A stretch of DNA of 21,288 bases. Source: Bacillota bacterium (lineage in GTDB: Bacteria > Bacillota_C > Negativicutes > Sporomusales > Sporomusaceae). The stretch covers positions 1-21,288 of the forward strand of contig JAEZQV010000251.1 of assembly GCA_023441125.1 (NCBI GenBank), read 5' to 3'. How positions within the stretch are numbered: position 1 is the stretch's first letter; the number at the start of each line of letters is the position of its first letter. The notes beneath the pieces were generated by a model that made no database searches, was not told the origin of the DNA, and saw nothing but the letters and a program-made list of their open reading frames with translations. The position numbers were made by a program, and so were the translations under genes. Shown piece by piece: positions 9,763 to 16,327 of this stretch.

Positions 9763-10074
9763 CCTGGTTGGCATCGAAGAGTTATAGGGGTGATTTTTTG
9801 ACGACGTGTCTGCGAGAGGTGTCAATGCACTAGGTATGATTCCGAGCAGCAGAACCGTCATACTAAAAAAAGCTTCCTTATTGCGGCGCCGATAAATCAG
9901 CGACTATTGGAGAGGACCGGACCAGGATTATAGTATAGATAGTGTCGTATATTTATTCTAGTAGTGAAAAGAGCACAGGGTAAATTCCGCGACTTTATTT
10001 TAATGAAACATTTACAGGAAGACAGTAGCGCCGTCCTGGCGTCTCTCCGTAAGCAAAAGAATGTGTGGTATATA
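9763..10074. other. Intergenic region without a recognisable gene
   Basis: About 300 bases lie between the glycosyltransferase and the flavodoxin promoter. A GGGGTGA followed by TTG at 9799 opens only 11 codons. A weak GTATGA/TCATAC inverted repeat with an A-run lies near 9836-9880. A frame from GTG 9964 continues into flavodoxin but runs across its promoter and Fur box. The low GC contrasts with the flanks. No homology was recognised. Confidence 0.5.
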
Positions 10075-10103
10075 TTGACAAAAATAAAACCATGGAGTAA
10101 TAT
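10075..10103 (+). promoter_or_regulatory. Near-consensus housekeeping promoter of the flavodoxin gene
   Basis: TTGACA (10075-10080) is followed by 17 nt and TAATAT (10098-10103), a perfect -35 and a 5/6 -10. The predicted transcription start is near 10110, giving a leader of about 73 nt before ATG 10183. Confidence 0.82.
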
Positions 10104-10116
10104 TAAAAGAGTTGGT

Positions 10117-10135
10117 GATAATGATAATCAATATC
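10117..10135 (+). promoter_or_regulatory. Fur box
   Basis: GATAATGATAATCAATATC matches the 19-bp Fur consensus GATAATGATAATCATTATC at 18 of 19 positions. It lies just downstream of the -10 and spans about +7 to +25. Bound Fur would block the promoter when iron is sufficient, so the flavodoxin should be induced by iron limitation. Confidence 0.85.
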
Positions 10136-10182
10136 ATGGCTTTTCCCAAAGAGCGTCAAAATTAATTACAGGGGTGATTGTT

Positions 10183-10617
10183 ATGAAAAAGATCGTGGTA
10201 GTTTATTGGAGTGGCACAGGCAATACCGAACAAATGGCAGAAGCTGTCGTCCAGGGAATTAAAGATCAGGATGGAGTTACTGCGGAACTGATTGCTGTCG
10301 ACAATGCCAGCAAAGACCAGATTGCCGGGGCGGATGCCATTGCTTTAGGTTGCCCGTCGATGGGTGATGAGGTTCTGGAAGAGAGTCTGATGGAACCCTT
10401 TGTAAAATCGCTGACTGCGGCGGAACTGTCAGACAAACCGCTGGCCTTATTCGGGTCTTACGGCTGGGGCGAAGGCCAGTGGATGCGGGATTGGGAAGAG
10501 CGGATGAAAGGTTTGGGCGCCCGGCTGGTTGCCGATGGCCTGATTGTGCAGGAGGCGCCGCAGGAAGACGGGATTAAGTTTTGCCGGGAACTGGGCGCGA
10601 AGTTAGCGTTGGCTTGA
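10183..10617 (+). CDS. Flavodoxin (short-chain, iron-repressed)
   Basis: The 144-residue FMN protein is a low-potential one-electron carrier that can replace ferredoxin when iron is scarce. The phosphate-binding loop SGTGNTE is at residues 10-16. GCPSMGDEVLEE (near 55) and LFGSYGWGEGQW (near 88-99) match the two isoalloxazine-flanking loops of short-chain flavodoxins. The start is ATG 10183, with GGGGTG about 6 nt upstream. An in-frame extension to GTG 9964 is rejected because it would cross the promoter and Fur box. A strong terminator follows, so the gene is monocistronic. The length is typical of the family (about 140-147). Confidence 0.94.
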   Translation: MKKIVVVYWSGTGNTEQMAEAVVQGIKDQDGVTAELIAVDNASKDQIAGADAIALGCPSMGDEVLEESLMEPFVKSLTAAELSDKPLALFGSYGWGEGQWMRDWEERMKGLGARLVADGLIVQEAPQEDGIKFCRELGAKLALA

Positions 10618-10658
10618 GTCCGCGCAGCCGGACAGGGCAGCTTGCAATATTGCTATCG

Positions 10659-10699
10659 ATACGGGGTATCTGGCGTGGCGCAGATACCCCGTATTTTTA
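10659..10699 (+). terminator. Intrinsic terminator after flavodoxin
   Basis: ATACGGGGTATCTG (10659-10672) pairs perfectly with 10681-10694 around an 8-nt loop. The stem ends in a run of five T residues (10694-10698). Confidence 0.9.
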
Positions 10700-10760
10700 T
10701 ACCGGCATAAACAGGACAGAAAAAGAACGGCAGCGGCCGTCGCTTTCACCCGAGGCGGGG

Positions 10761-10766
10761 TATAAT
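10761..10766 (+). promoter_or_regulatory. Candidate -10 element for the universal stress protein gene
   Basis: An exact TATAAT occurs about 84 nt before the start codon, after the flavodoxin terminator. No good -35 lies at 16-18 nt (the bases there are CGTCGC), so the promoter may need an activator or be false. Confidence 0.4.
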
Positions 10767-10849
10767 CTATGTTTTTGATAAGTTAGCAGGGAAATCAGCA
10801 TTTTCCGGCGAATGGTTTTTAGGGAAAATACACATGCGGGAGGTCTACC

Positions 10850-11323
10850 ATGAAGAAAAATATCCTGGTTCCCTTTGACGGATCAAAGAATGCGATCGAA
10901 GCATTGCAGCTGGCGGTTACCCTGGCAAAACTGCTGCAGGAAAAAGTTATTGTTTTAAACGTGCAGCCGAGCTTTCATACCGCCCATACCAAAATGTTCT
11001 TCAAGGAAAGCACGATTCGCGACTATCAGGAGCAGCTTTTTCAGGAAACCATCGTTCCCGCAAAAAAAATTCTCGATGAATCCGGGCTGGAGTATGAAAT
11101 GAAACTGCGCACCGGTGACGCTAAAGAACAGATTTGCCAGGAGGCGGCGGCCGGTATCGCCGATAAAGCGGCTGGCTGCGCCACAACGGGTATCCGGCTG
11201 ATTGTTATGGGATCACGCGGTATGAATCCGGTAATGGGCGGCGTATTGGGCAGTGTCAGCTATGGTGTTGTCAATGCGGCGCTGTGCCCGGTTACTATCG
11301 TTCCTTTCGCCTGCGAGGCGTAA
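10850..11323 (+). CDS. Universal stress protein, ATP-binding UspA type
   Basis: The 157-residue single-domain cytosolic Usp begins MKKNILVPFDGSKNA, the usual first strand and loop. The ATP-binding signature G-2x-G-9x-G-S is present as GSRGMNPVMGGVLGS near 120-135, so nucleotide binding is expected. The protein is slightly longer than the common 140-150 residues; the extra lies in AAAGIADKAAGCATTG (near 99-114), just before the last conserved strand. ATG 10850 has GGGAGG 7 nt upstream. It is transcribed alone, convergently with hcp, with a shared terminator between them. The specific stress it serves cannot be read from sequence. Confidence 0.92.
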   Translation: MKKNILVPFDGSKNAIEALQLAVTLAKLLQEKVIVLNVQPSFHTAHTKMFFKESTIRDYQEQLFQETIVPAKKILDESGLEYEMKLRTGDAKEQICQEAAAGIADKAAGCATTGIRLIVMGSRGMNPVMGGVLGSVSYGVVNAALCPVTIVPFACEA

Positions 11324-11337
11324 CGGCAAGTTTTACA

Positions 11338-11390
11338 ACCAAAAAAGGCGCCGGCGGCTGCGACAAGCAGACTCCGGCGCCTTTGACGTT
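11338..11390 (-). terminator. Terminator between usp and hcp
   Basis: AAAGGCGCCGG (11344-11354) pairs perfectly with 11374-11384. On the minus strand the hairpin lies just after the hcp stop and ends in a T run (complement of 11341-11346). On the plus strand it follows usp with a shorter T run, so it probably works both ways. Confidence 0.85.
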
Positions 11391-12756
11391 ATTTTAGTCC
11401 CAGCCAGGAAGCGATACGGGCCAATAAGGAAGGGGAATCTGCCGGTACCGGCAGAGCAGCCGGGGCGGAGCCCAAGATGGCGGCGAGGTCCTGATCGGGG
11501 GTGGTAATAAGCTGGAGATTGAAATTATCCTGCAGTACCTTCAGCACGTTTGGCGACATAAACGCGGGCGGTGTGGGACCGATACGGATATTTTTAACGC
11601 CCAGGCTGAGGAGGGTGAGTAAAATAGCGACTGCCTTCTGTTCATACCAGGACAGGATAAGCGTCAGCGGCAGGTCGTTTACGCCGCAATTGAAGGCTTT
11701 GGCCAGGGCTAACGCAATCTGAATGCCGGAGTAGGAGTTATTGCACTGGCCGAGGTCGAGTAAGCGGGGGATACCGTCAATATCGCCCAGTTCCAGGTGA
11801 TTGAAGCGGTATTTGCCACAGGCTACCGTCAATACCACACAGTCTTGGGGGATTTGTTCCACAAGCTCGGTGTAGTAATTGCGGCCGGCTTTGGCCCCGT
11901 CGCACCCGCCAACCAGGAAGAAACGCCTGATTTTGCCGCTTTTTACAGCTGCCACGATTTTATCGGCCAGGCCCAGCACGGCGGTATGGTGGAAGCCGGT
12001 GGTGAGAGTGCCGCCGGCTTTTTCCGGCAAGGCCGGCAACGCTTGGGCTTTGGCAATCAGGGCGGAGAAATCCCGCCCGGTGATATGGATGCAGCCCTCC
12101 ATGCCAACTACGCCGCTGGTAAACAGACGGTCCCGGTAGGCGTCCTTGGCCGGCATAATGCAGTTGGTAGTAACCAAAATAGCGCCGGGAAAGGCGGCAA
12201 ATTCCGTTTGCTGGTTTTGCCAGGCGGTGCCGTAATTGGCTACCAGATGCGAGAACTTATGCAATTCAGGATAAGCATGCGCCGGCAGCATTTCACTGTG
12301 GGTATAAATATTGATACCGGTGCCTTCGGTTTGTTTTAGCAATTCATAGAGGTCCAGCAGATCGTGGCCGGTAATTAAAATGCCGGGACCGGCCTTAGTG
12401 CCCGTGGATACCTGGGTCGGCACCGGTTTGCCAAACCGATCGGTGTGCGCTTTATCCAAAAGTTCCATGACCCGGTAATTCATTTGGCCGCATTTCATTA
12501 CCATGTCGATATGACGTTCCAAATTAAAATCAACATTGGTCAGGGTAAAAAACATGGCATCATGGACAAAGGCATCCACCTCTTCATCACGGGCGCCAAG
12601 TTCCCGCGCGTGATGGGCATAGGCGGCAACGCCTTTGAGGCCAAAGGTCAGAATATCCTGCAAACTTTGCAGATCCTCATTTTTACCGCATACGCCAATT
12701 TTGGTGCAGCCGGCGCCATTGGCCGTTTGCTCGCACTGATGACAGAACATACTCAT
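11389..12756 (-). CDS. hcp: Hydroxylamine reductase / hybrid-cluster protein, class III
   Basis: Hcp reduces hydroxylamine in vitro and handles NO in nitrosative stress. The N-terminal [4Fe-4S] motif is C5, C8, C17, C23. The hybrid-cluster ligands are all visible: H131, E155, C199, C285, C313, C338, E372 and K374. Their spacing reproduces the Desulfovibrio enzyme closely (24, 44, 28 and 25 residues between equivalent pairs). The 455-residue length and the short gap between C23 and H131 indicate class III, lacking the second three-helix bundle. A tail after residue 428 (proline/alanine-rich linker, then LLARIASWLGLK) looks like an amphipathic helix and is not part of the core. The start at 12756 has AGGAGG 9 nt upstream; ATG two codons later is possible. 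No hcr partner lies beside it. Confidence 0.95.
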   Translation of the reverse strand: MSMFCHQCEQTANGAGCTKIGVCGKNEDLQSLQDILTFGLKGVAAYAHHARELGARDEEVDAFVHDAMFFTLTNVDFNLERHIDMVMKCGQMNYRVMELLDKAHTDRFGKPVPTQVSTGTKAGPGILITGHDLLDLYELLKQTEGTGINIYTHSEMLPAHAYPELHKFSHLVANYGTAWQNQQTEFAAFPGAILVTTNCIMPAKDAYRDRLFTSGVVGMEGCIHITGRDFSALIAKAQALPALPEKAGGTLTTGFHHTAVLGLADKIVAAVKSGKIRRFFLVGGCDGAKAGRNYYTELVEQIPQDCVVLTVACGKYRFNHLELGDIDGIPRLLDLGQCNNSYSGIQIALALAKAFNCGVNDLPLTLILSWYEQKAVAILLTLLSLGVKNIRIGPTPPAFMSPNVLKVLQDNFNLQLITTPDQDLAAILGSAPAALPVPADSPSLLARIASWLGLK

Positions 12757-12791
12757 CTTGTTATGCCTCCTAGCAGTTTATTGATAGCTCC

Positions 12792-12834
12792 AGTATAAAG
12801 AAAAGCAGCGTGATTGACTGTGATTTACATCACT
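12792..12834 (-). promoter_or_regulatory. hcp promoter with CRP/FNR-family operator
   Basis: TGTGATTTACATCACT (12819-12834) matches TGTGA-N6-TCACA at 9 of 10 fixed positions. On the minus strand TATACT (complement of 12792-12797) is a good -10 with no good -35. With transcription starting near 12785, the operator centre is at about -41.5, the class II activator position. In many anaerobes hcp is controlled by HcpR, a CRP/FNR-family NO sensor; which member acts here is not visible. Confidence 0.72.
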
Positions 12835-12856
12835 CTTGGCTGTGAAATCTACGGCG

Positions 12857-12884
12857 GCCGCAGTAGCTGCAAAGCTGCTGCGGC
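12857..12884. other. 12-bp hairpin with GCAA tetraloop
   Basis: GCCGCAGTAGCT (12857-12868) pairs with 12873-12884 with one T-G wobble, closing a GNRA-type GCAA loop. No T-tract follows on either strand. It lies upstream of both divergent genes and has no assigned role. Confidence 0.5.
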
Positions 12885-13025
12885 TGTTGGCCGGGAAGGT
12901 CATTACGCCCCGGCAAGCGCGGCGGTTATTGCTGCAACATGATTAAACCGGCGGACATATTACAAGCGGCTTTTTGTCAATACTAAATTAAAAGCCTACT
13001 TTTCATGTGCAAAGGAAGATAATGA

Positions 13026-13511
13026 ATGTCACTCACCGAATCTGTCATCAGTATAATTGCCTTTCTCACCGCCCTGCTGGTCCTGATCTTAGTGGTGGAC
13101 TGGCGCTATTTCCGCGACTGGGTGGTCGTGTATCTGTTCAAATGCAACCTGGATTTTATTTGGGGAAGCCCGGTAGTAAGTTTGAAATTGATAGAGTATC
13201 CAGACCGTTTGCTGCCAAGATATTATGAGACAAGCATACTGTTTGAGTTATGGGTGTTTCCCATCCTCTGCATTTGGTATAACCAGGTAACCAAGGACCG
13301 GGGGCTTGGCCCCATTATTTTTTATGCCCTTGTATTTAGTGCCGGGATTACGGTCATAGAATATCCGCTCGAACGGTATACTGATTTAATCCACTATATG
13401 AAGTGGAGCTGGTTTACTACTTTTTATACATTGAATATTACCTTTCTGCTCTCCCGGACGTTTATTGCCCTGTTCCGGCGCGGCTGCATTTATTTTGGCT
13501 CCCGTTTTTAG
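13026..13511 (+). CDS. CBO0543-type small integral membrane protein
   Basis: The 161-residue protein has four to five hydrophobic segments: about 7-25, 68-85, 94-112 and 128-147, with a weaker one near 32-46. The signature stretches DWRYFRDWVVVYLF, WGSPVVSLKLIEYP and WSWFTTFYTL resemble the CBO0543 family of clostridial and Bacillus membrane proteins, whose function is unknown. ATG 13026 is used, with GGAAG about 8 nt upstream; the ATG at 13022 is in another frame. It is divergent from hcp and separated from the pantothenate leader. The family call comes from remembered sequence pattern and is moderately sure. Confidence 0.72.
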   Translation: MSLTESVISIIAFLTALLVLILVVDWRYFRDWVVVYLFKCNLDFIWGSPVVSLKLIEYPDRLLPRYYETSILFELWVFPILCIWYNQVTKDRGLGPIIFYALVFSAGITVIEYPLERYTDLIHYMKWSWFTTFYTLNITFLLSRTFIALFRRGCIYFGSRF

Positions 13512-13593
13512 CGGCCGGCGAAAGGCCGGACAAGGGTGATCAGGGCGGACAGCGGGTAATTTTTTTTGTTGGCCGGCATAGCGAAAATTTTTA

Positions 13594-13622
13594 TTGCCGT
13601 AACCTGGTTTTTGTAGTAATAT
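13594..13622 (+). promoter_or_regulatory. Promoter of the pantothenate operon leader
   Basis: TTGCCG (13594-13599), 17 nt and TAATAT (13617-13622) form a good housekeeping-type promoter. Transcription would begin near 13629, about 204 nt before the panC start. Confidence 0.62.
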
Positions 13623-13628
13623 GATGGT

Positions 13629-13803
13629 ATTGTAAAGCCTGCAAAGATGATACTCGACGAGGTCATACTGTCACGCGGCTGTTATACCCGTAACTGAATT
13701 ATGTTCTGACCATGCCGCTTGGATCCTGTAAGGACTTAGACGGGGAATACTTCAGCAGGTGTAGTATGCCTTCTTGTCTGTATGCGGACAGGAAGGTTTT
13801 TTT
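13629..13803 (+). ncRNA. Structured leader RNA upstream of panC (class unidentified)
   Basis: The leader can fold as a long rod: CCTGC (13638-13642) with GCAGG (13755-13759), 13653-13664 with 13733-13744 (8 Watson-Crick, 2 wobble, 2 mismatches), and GCGGC (13675-13679) with GCCGC (13714-13718). An alternative pairing, CATACT (13664-13669) with AGTATG (13763-13768), touches both the rod and the base of the terminator. I see no T-box, FMN, TPP, purine, lysine or c-di-GMP consensus. It may be an attenuator or riboswitch for pan genes, or an independent 6S-like RNA. Confidence 0.5.
13769..13803 (+). terminator. Intrinsic terminator at the end of the panC leader
   Basis: CCTTCTTGTC (13769-13778) pairs with 13787-13796 through 10 bp including one T-G wobble, with an 8-nt loop. 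Seven T residues (13797-13803) follow. It lies only 29 nt before the panC start, so it either ends a separate RNA or attenuates the operon. Confidence 0.88.
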
Positions 13804-13832
13804 GTTTACCTCATTAGGGTGGGAGGATGAAT

Positions 13833-14690
13833 ATGACAAGAGTTGTAGAAAGTGTCGGCCAAATGCGGGACTTGATCGCCGCGGCCAGGAAGTCGGGACA
13901 AGTAATCGGTTTTGTGCCTACCATGGGGGCTCTGCACAGCGGGCATCTTACGCTCATGCAGGCAGCCAAAAAATTATGCGATCTGGTGGTGGTCAGTATC
14001 TTTGTCAATCCGACCCAGTTCGGACCGAATGAAGATTATGACGCTTATCCGCGCACCTGGCATGAGGACCTTAAAGCCTGCGGTTCGGTCGGTGTGGACG
14101 CCGTGTTTCATCCGCCGGTCCAGGAAATGTATCCGGAGGGCTGGGGGACCTGGGTGGAAGTAACGGGGTTAACAGATAAACTGTGCGGCCAATCCCGGCC
14201 TGGTCATTTTCGCGGGGTTGCGACCGTGGTGACAAAGTTGTTGAACATTGTCCAGCCGGATAAAGCCTTCTTCGGCCAGAAGGATGCCCAGCAGGTGCTT
14301 GTCCTTAAAAAGATGGTGCGTGATCTTAATATGTGCAGTGAAATCGTTATGGTGCCCATTGTCCGGGAAGCGGACGGGTTGGCGAAAAGTTCCCGGAATG
14401 TGTACTTGCAGCCGGCAGAGCGGCAGGCGGCATTAATACTGAATCAGAGCCTGCAGCAGGCCCAGGCGATGGTTGCTGCCGGCGAGCGCAGCGGTAAGGC
14501 TGTGCGGACGGCTGTTCTGAATCAGATACAGGCTGAGCCGCTGGCCAAGATTGACTATGTCGAGCTATATTCCTTCCCCGCCTTGGCGGAAATCGACAGT
14601 CTGGATCAGGCTGCATTGCTGGCAGTGGCCGTCAGGTTCGGCACTACCAGGCTGATTGATAATATTATTTTGAATCCCAGCCATACTTAG
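13833..14690 (+). CDS. panC: Pantothenate synthetase
   Basis: The enzyme condenses D-pantoate with beta-alanine using ATP, the last step of pantothenate synthesis, in the cytosol. At 285 residues it is normal length. [10 protein letters not shown] at 29-38 carries the HIGH-type motif (His35, His38), FFGQKDAQQ is at 146-154, and the KMSKS-equivalent DGLAKSSRN at 181-189. ATG 13833 is preferred over ATG 13827 because GGGAGG ends at 13826, directly against the latter but 6 nt from the former. panD follows after 10 nt and a BASS transporter overlaps panD, so the three form an operon behind the leader RNA. panB and panE are not present in the window. Confidence 0.96.
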   Translation: MTRVVESVGQMRDLIAAARKSGQVIGFVPTMGALHSGHLTLMQAAKKLCDLVVVSIFVNPTQFGPNEDYDAYPRTWHEDLKACGSVGVDAVFHPPVQEMYPEGWGTWVEVTGLTDKLCGQSRPGHFRGVATVVTKLLNIVQPDKAFFGQKDAQQVLVLKKMVRDLNMCSEIVMVPIVREADGLAKSSRNVYLQPAERQAALILNQSLQQAQAMVAAGERSGKAVRTAVLNQIQAEPLAKIDYVELYSFPALAEIDSLDQAALLAVAVRFGTTRLIDNIILNPSHT

Positions 14691-14700
14691 GAGGCAACTG

Positions 14701-15084
14701 ATGTTTATTACTATGATGAAGTCCAAGATTCACCGGGCTACCGTTACCGAGGCTAATTTAAATTATGTGGGCAGTATTACCATCGATGCGGCTTTGCTGC
14801 GGGCGGCCAATATCCTGCCGGGAGAAAAAGTACAGATTGTTAATAACAATAACGGCGCCAGACTGGAAACCTACACCATTGCCGGTGAGGAGAACTCGGG
14901 CATTATATGTCTGAACGGCGCTGCTGCCAGACTGGTTCAGCCCGGCGATACCGTGATCATTATTACCTATGCTCTGGTTAATGCCCAGGAAGCCGGACAG
15001 CTTCAGCCTGTTGTCGTGATGGTTGATTCCCATAACCGCATAACGGAATGTAAGGGTTGTGAACTGCATGGGCAAGTTAGCTAG
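14701..15084 (+). CDS. panD: Aspartate 1-decarboxylase (pyruvoyl proenzyme)
   Basis: PanD makes the beta-alanine that PanC uses. The 127-residue length is typical. The self-cleavage pair Gly24-Ser25 in NYVGSIT is at exactly the expected place; cleavage leaves a pyruvoyl group on residue 25. Other conserved features are Lys9 and His11 ([10 protein letters not shown]), Arg54/Tyr58 (ARLETYTI) and LNGAAARL near 71-78. ATG 14701 has GGAGG 7 nt upstream and starts 10 nt after panC. The last 17 bases overlap the start of the transporter gene, suggesting translational coupling. Confidence 0.96.
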   Translation: MFITMMKSKIHRATVTEANLNYVGSITIDAALLRAANILPGEKVQIVNNNNGARLETYTIAGEENSGIICLNGAAARLVQPGDTVIIITYALVNAQEAGQLQPVVVMVDSHNRITECKGCELHGQVS

Positions 15085-16057
15085 CAGTACGCAATATATC
15101 ACCAAATATGTGTCGCTTTGGGTCCTCGCGGGAGCACTGGCCGCAATTGCCCAGCCGGCGGCGTTTAAACCGCTGGCGCAGGATATTCCCTACCTGTTAG
15201 CTATGATTATGCTGGGAATGGGGCTGACGATGACCCCGGCCGAATTTACACTGGTCATGAAACGTCCGAAAGACATTTTTTACGGCGTAGCGCTGCGGTA
15301 TCTCATTATGCCGGTGGTTGCCTGGGGGGTGGCTAAGCTGTTGGCTTTGCCGCCGGAACTGGCCGCCGGCTTAATTCTGGTGGGCTGTTGTCCCAGCGGG
15401 ACGGCTTCCAATGTCATGACTTTCATTGCCAGGGGCGATACGGCCCTTTCCGTTTCGGTATCCAGTCTGAATACGTTATTGGCCCCCATTCTGACGCCGG
15501 CTATTTTTCTTATCCTGGGCGGCATGATTATTCCGGTCGACAGTACGGCGCTGTTTATTGACATTTTTAAAATTATTGTTATCCCCATTCTGCTGGGCGT
15601 AACCCTCCGGCTGGTTGCCGGCCGGTATGTAACACATATTCAGCCGGTTATTCCCGCTGTATCGGTGATATTGATTGTGATCACCATCGGGGTGGTCGTT
15701 GCCTTAAATGCGGCAAAAATAAGCACGGTGGCCGTTATTGCCCTGCTGGCCGTTCTGCTGCATAATCTCATTGGCTTAGGGCTGGGCTACGGCGCATCCC
15801 GCAGCCTGGGGCTGAGTGAACCCAAAGCCCGCGCCATTGCCTTTGAGATCGGGATAGAAAACTCCGGTTTGGCTGCGGCGCTGGCATTGGCGCACTTAGA
15901 TCCTGTTGCCGCCATTCCGGGAGCTATTTTCAGCGTTTGGCACAATTTGAGCGGCAGTGCCCTGGCTGCGTACTGGGTAAAGAAAGACCAGGGAAAACTG
16001 CCGGGCGGATTGACCGCAGGGACAGTGCCGTCAGGCTCTTTTAGTCCGAAGGCTTAG
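15068..16057 (+). CDS. BASS-family (bile acid:sodium symporter-like) transporter, possible pantoate importer
   Basis: The 329-residue inner-membrane protein has about nine to ten hydrophobic helices. The BASS core motifs are [14 protein letters not shown] (near 113-126) and [14 protein letters not shown] (near 260-273), which form the Na+ and substrate site in this fold. ATG 15068 is chosen; GTG 15059 has only 2 nt between it and AAGGG. It overlaps panD. PanS of Salmonella, also a BASS protein, imports pantoate/ketopantoate. With panC and panD present but panB and panE absent locally, a pantoate (or pantothenate) transport role is inferred. General organic-anion transport remains possible. 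Confidence 0.9.
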   Translation: MGKLASSTQYITKYVSLWVLAGALAAIAQPAAFKPLAQDIPYLLAMIMLGMGLTMTPAEFTLVMKRPKDIFYGVALRYLIMPVVAWGVAKLLALPPELAAGLILVGCCPSGTASNVMTFIARGDTALSVSVSSLNTLLAPILTPAIFLILGGMIIPVDSTALFIDIFKIIVIPILLGVTLRLVAGRYVTHIQPVIPAVSVILIVITIGVVVALNAAKISTVAVIALLAVLLHNLIGLGLGYGASRSLGLSEPKARAIAFEIGIENSGLAAALALAHLDPVAAIPGAIFSVWHNLSGSALAAYWVKKDQGKLPGGLTAGTVPSGSFSPKA

Positions 16058-16121
16058 TTTGTCGAATAGGTTTTTACCCTGCAGTTTCAGCCTGCCGGTC
16101 CATATATGAGTTAGCCGGAGA

Positions 16122-16160
16122 CTACTCCCGCCAGTTTCAGTACCTGGCGGGAGTAGCTTT
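16122..16160 (+). terminator. Terminator of the pantothenate operon
   Basis: CTACTCCCGCCAG (16122-16134) pairs perfectly with 16144-16156 around a 9-nt loop. Only a short T run follows, but the stem is strong and the position after the transporter stop fits. Confidence 0.75.
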
Positions 16161-16194
16161 GTATTATCATGACAGAAAAAAAGTACATAATGTG

Positions 16195-16240
16195 TTAAAA
16201 CTGTTTATTTTTCGCGCTATATTCACTAGAATATAACTAG
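16195..16240 (+). promoter_or_regulatory. Candidate promoter and CTAG-flanked site before the HlyD-like gene
   Basis: TTAAAA (16195-16200), 17 nt and TATATT (16218-16223) could be a promoter (4/6 and 5/6). CTAG-N7-CTAG (16226-16240) with an A/T-only centre overlaps the expected start and might be an operator. Both are weak alone. Confidence 0.4.
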
Positions 16241-16327
16241 CGGCGGCTGTCGCGAATAAAAGGACTGCTTTGGCTGTTTTGCGGTGACATAAGCGGCAGG
16301 GTTCCTCTTAGCACAAGGAGAGTGCGT

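Noticed and set aside
9964..10182. 73-residue N-terminal extension of flavodoxin
   Set aside because: It would cover a near-perfect promoter and the Fur box, has no homology to flavodoxins, and ATG 10183 has its own ribosome binding site.
11797..12339. 180-codon plus-strand frame opposite hcp
   Set aside because: It is antisense to hcp, whose cluster ligands are all conserved; no independent signal supports it.
13629..13803. T-box or c-di-GMP riboswitch
   Set aside because: I found neither the T-box antiterminator consensus (AGGGTGGNACCGCG) nor the conserved GEMM core, so only a generic structured leader is called.
16226..16240. CTAG-N7-CTAG as a defined operator
   Set aside because: Only four bases per arm match and the centre is A/T-rich, so it could easily arise by chance; kept only as part of a weak promoter entry.
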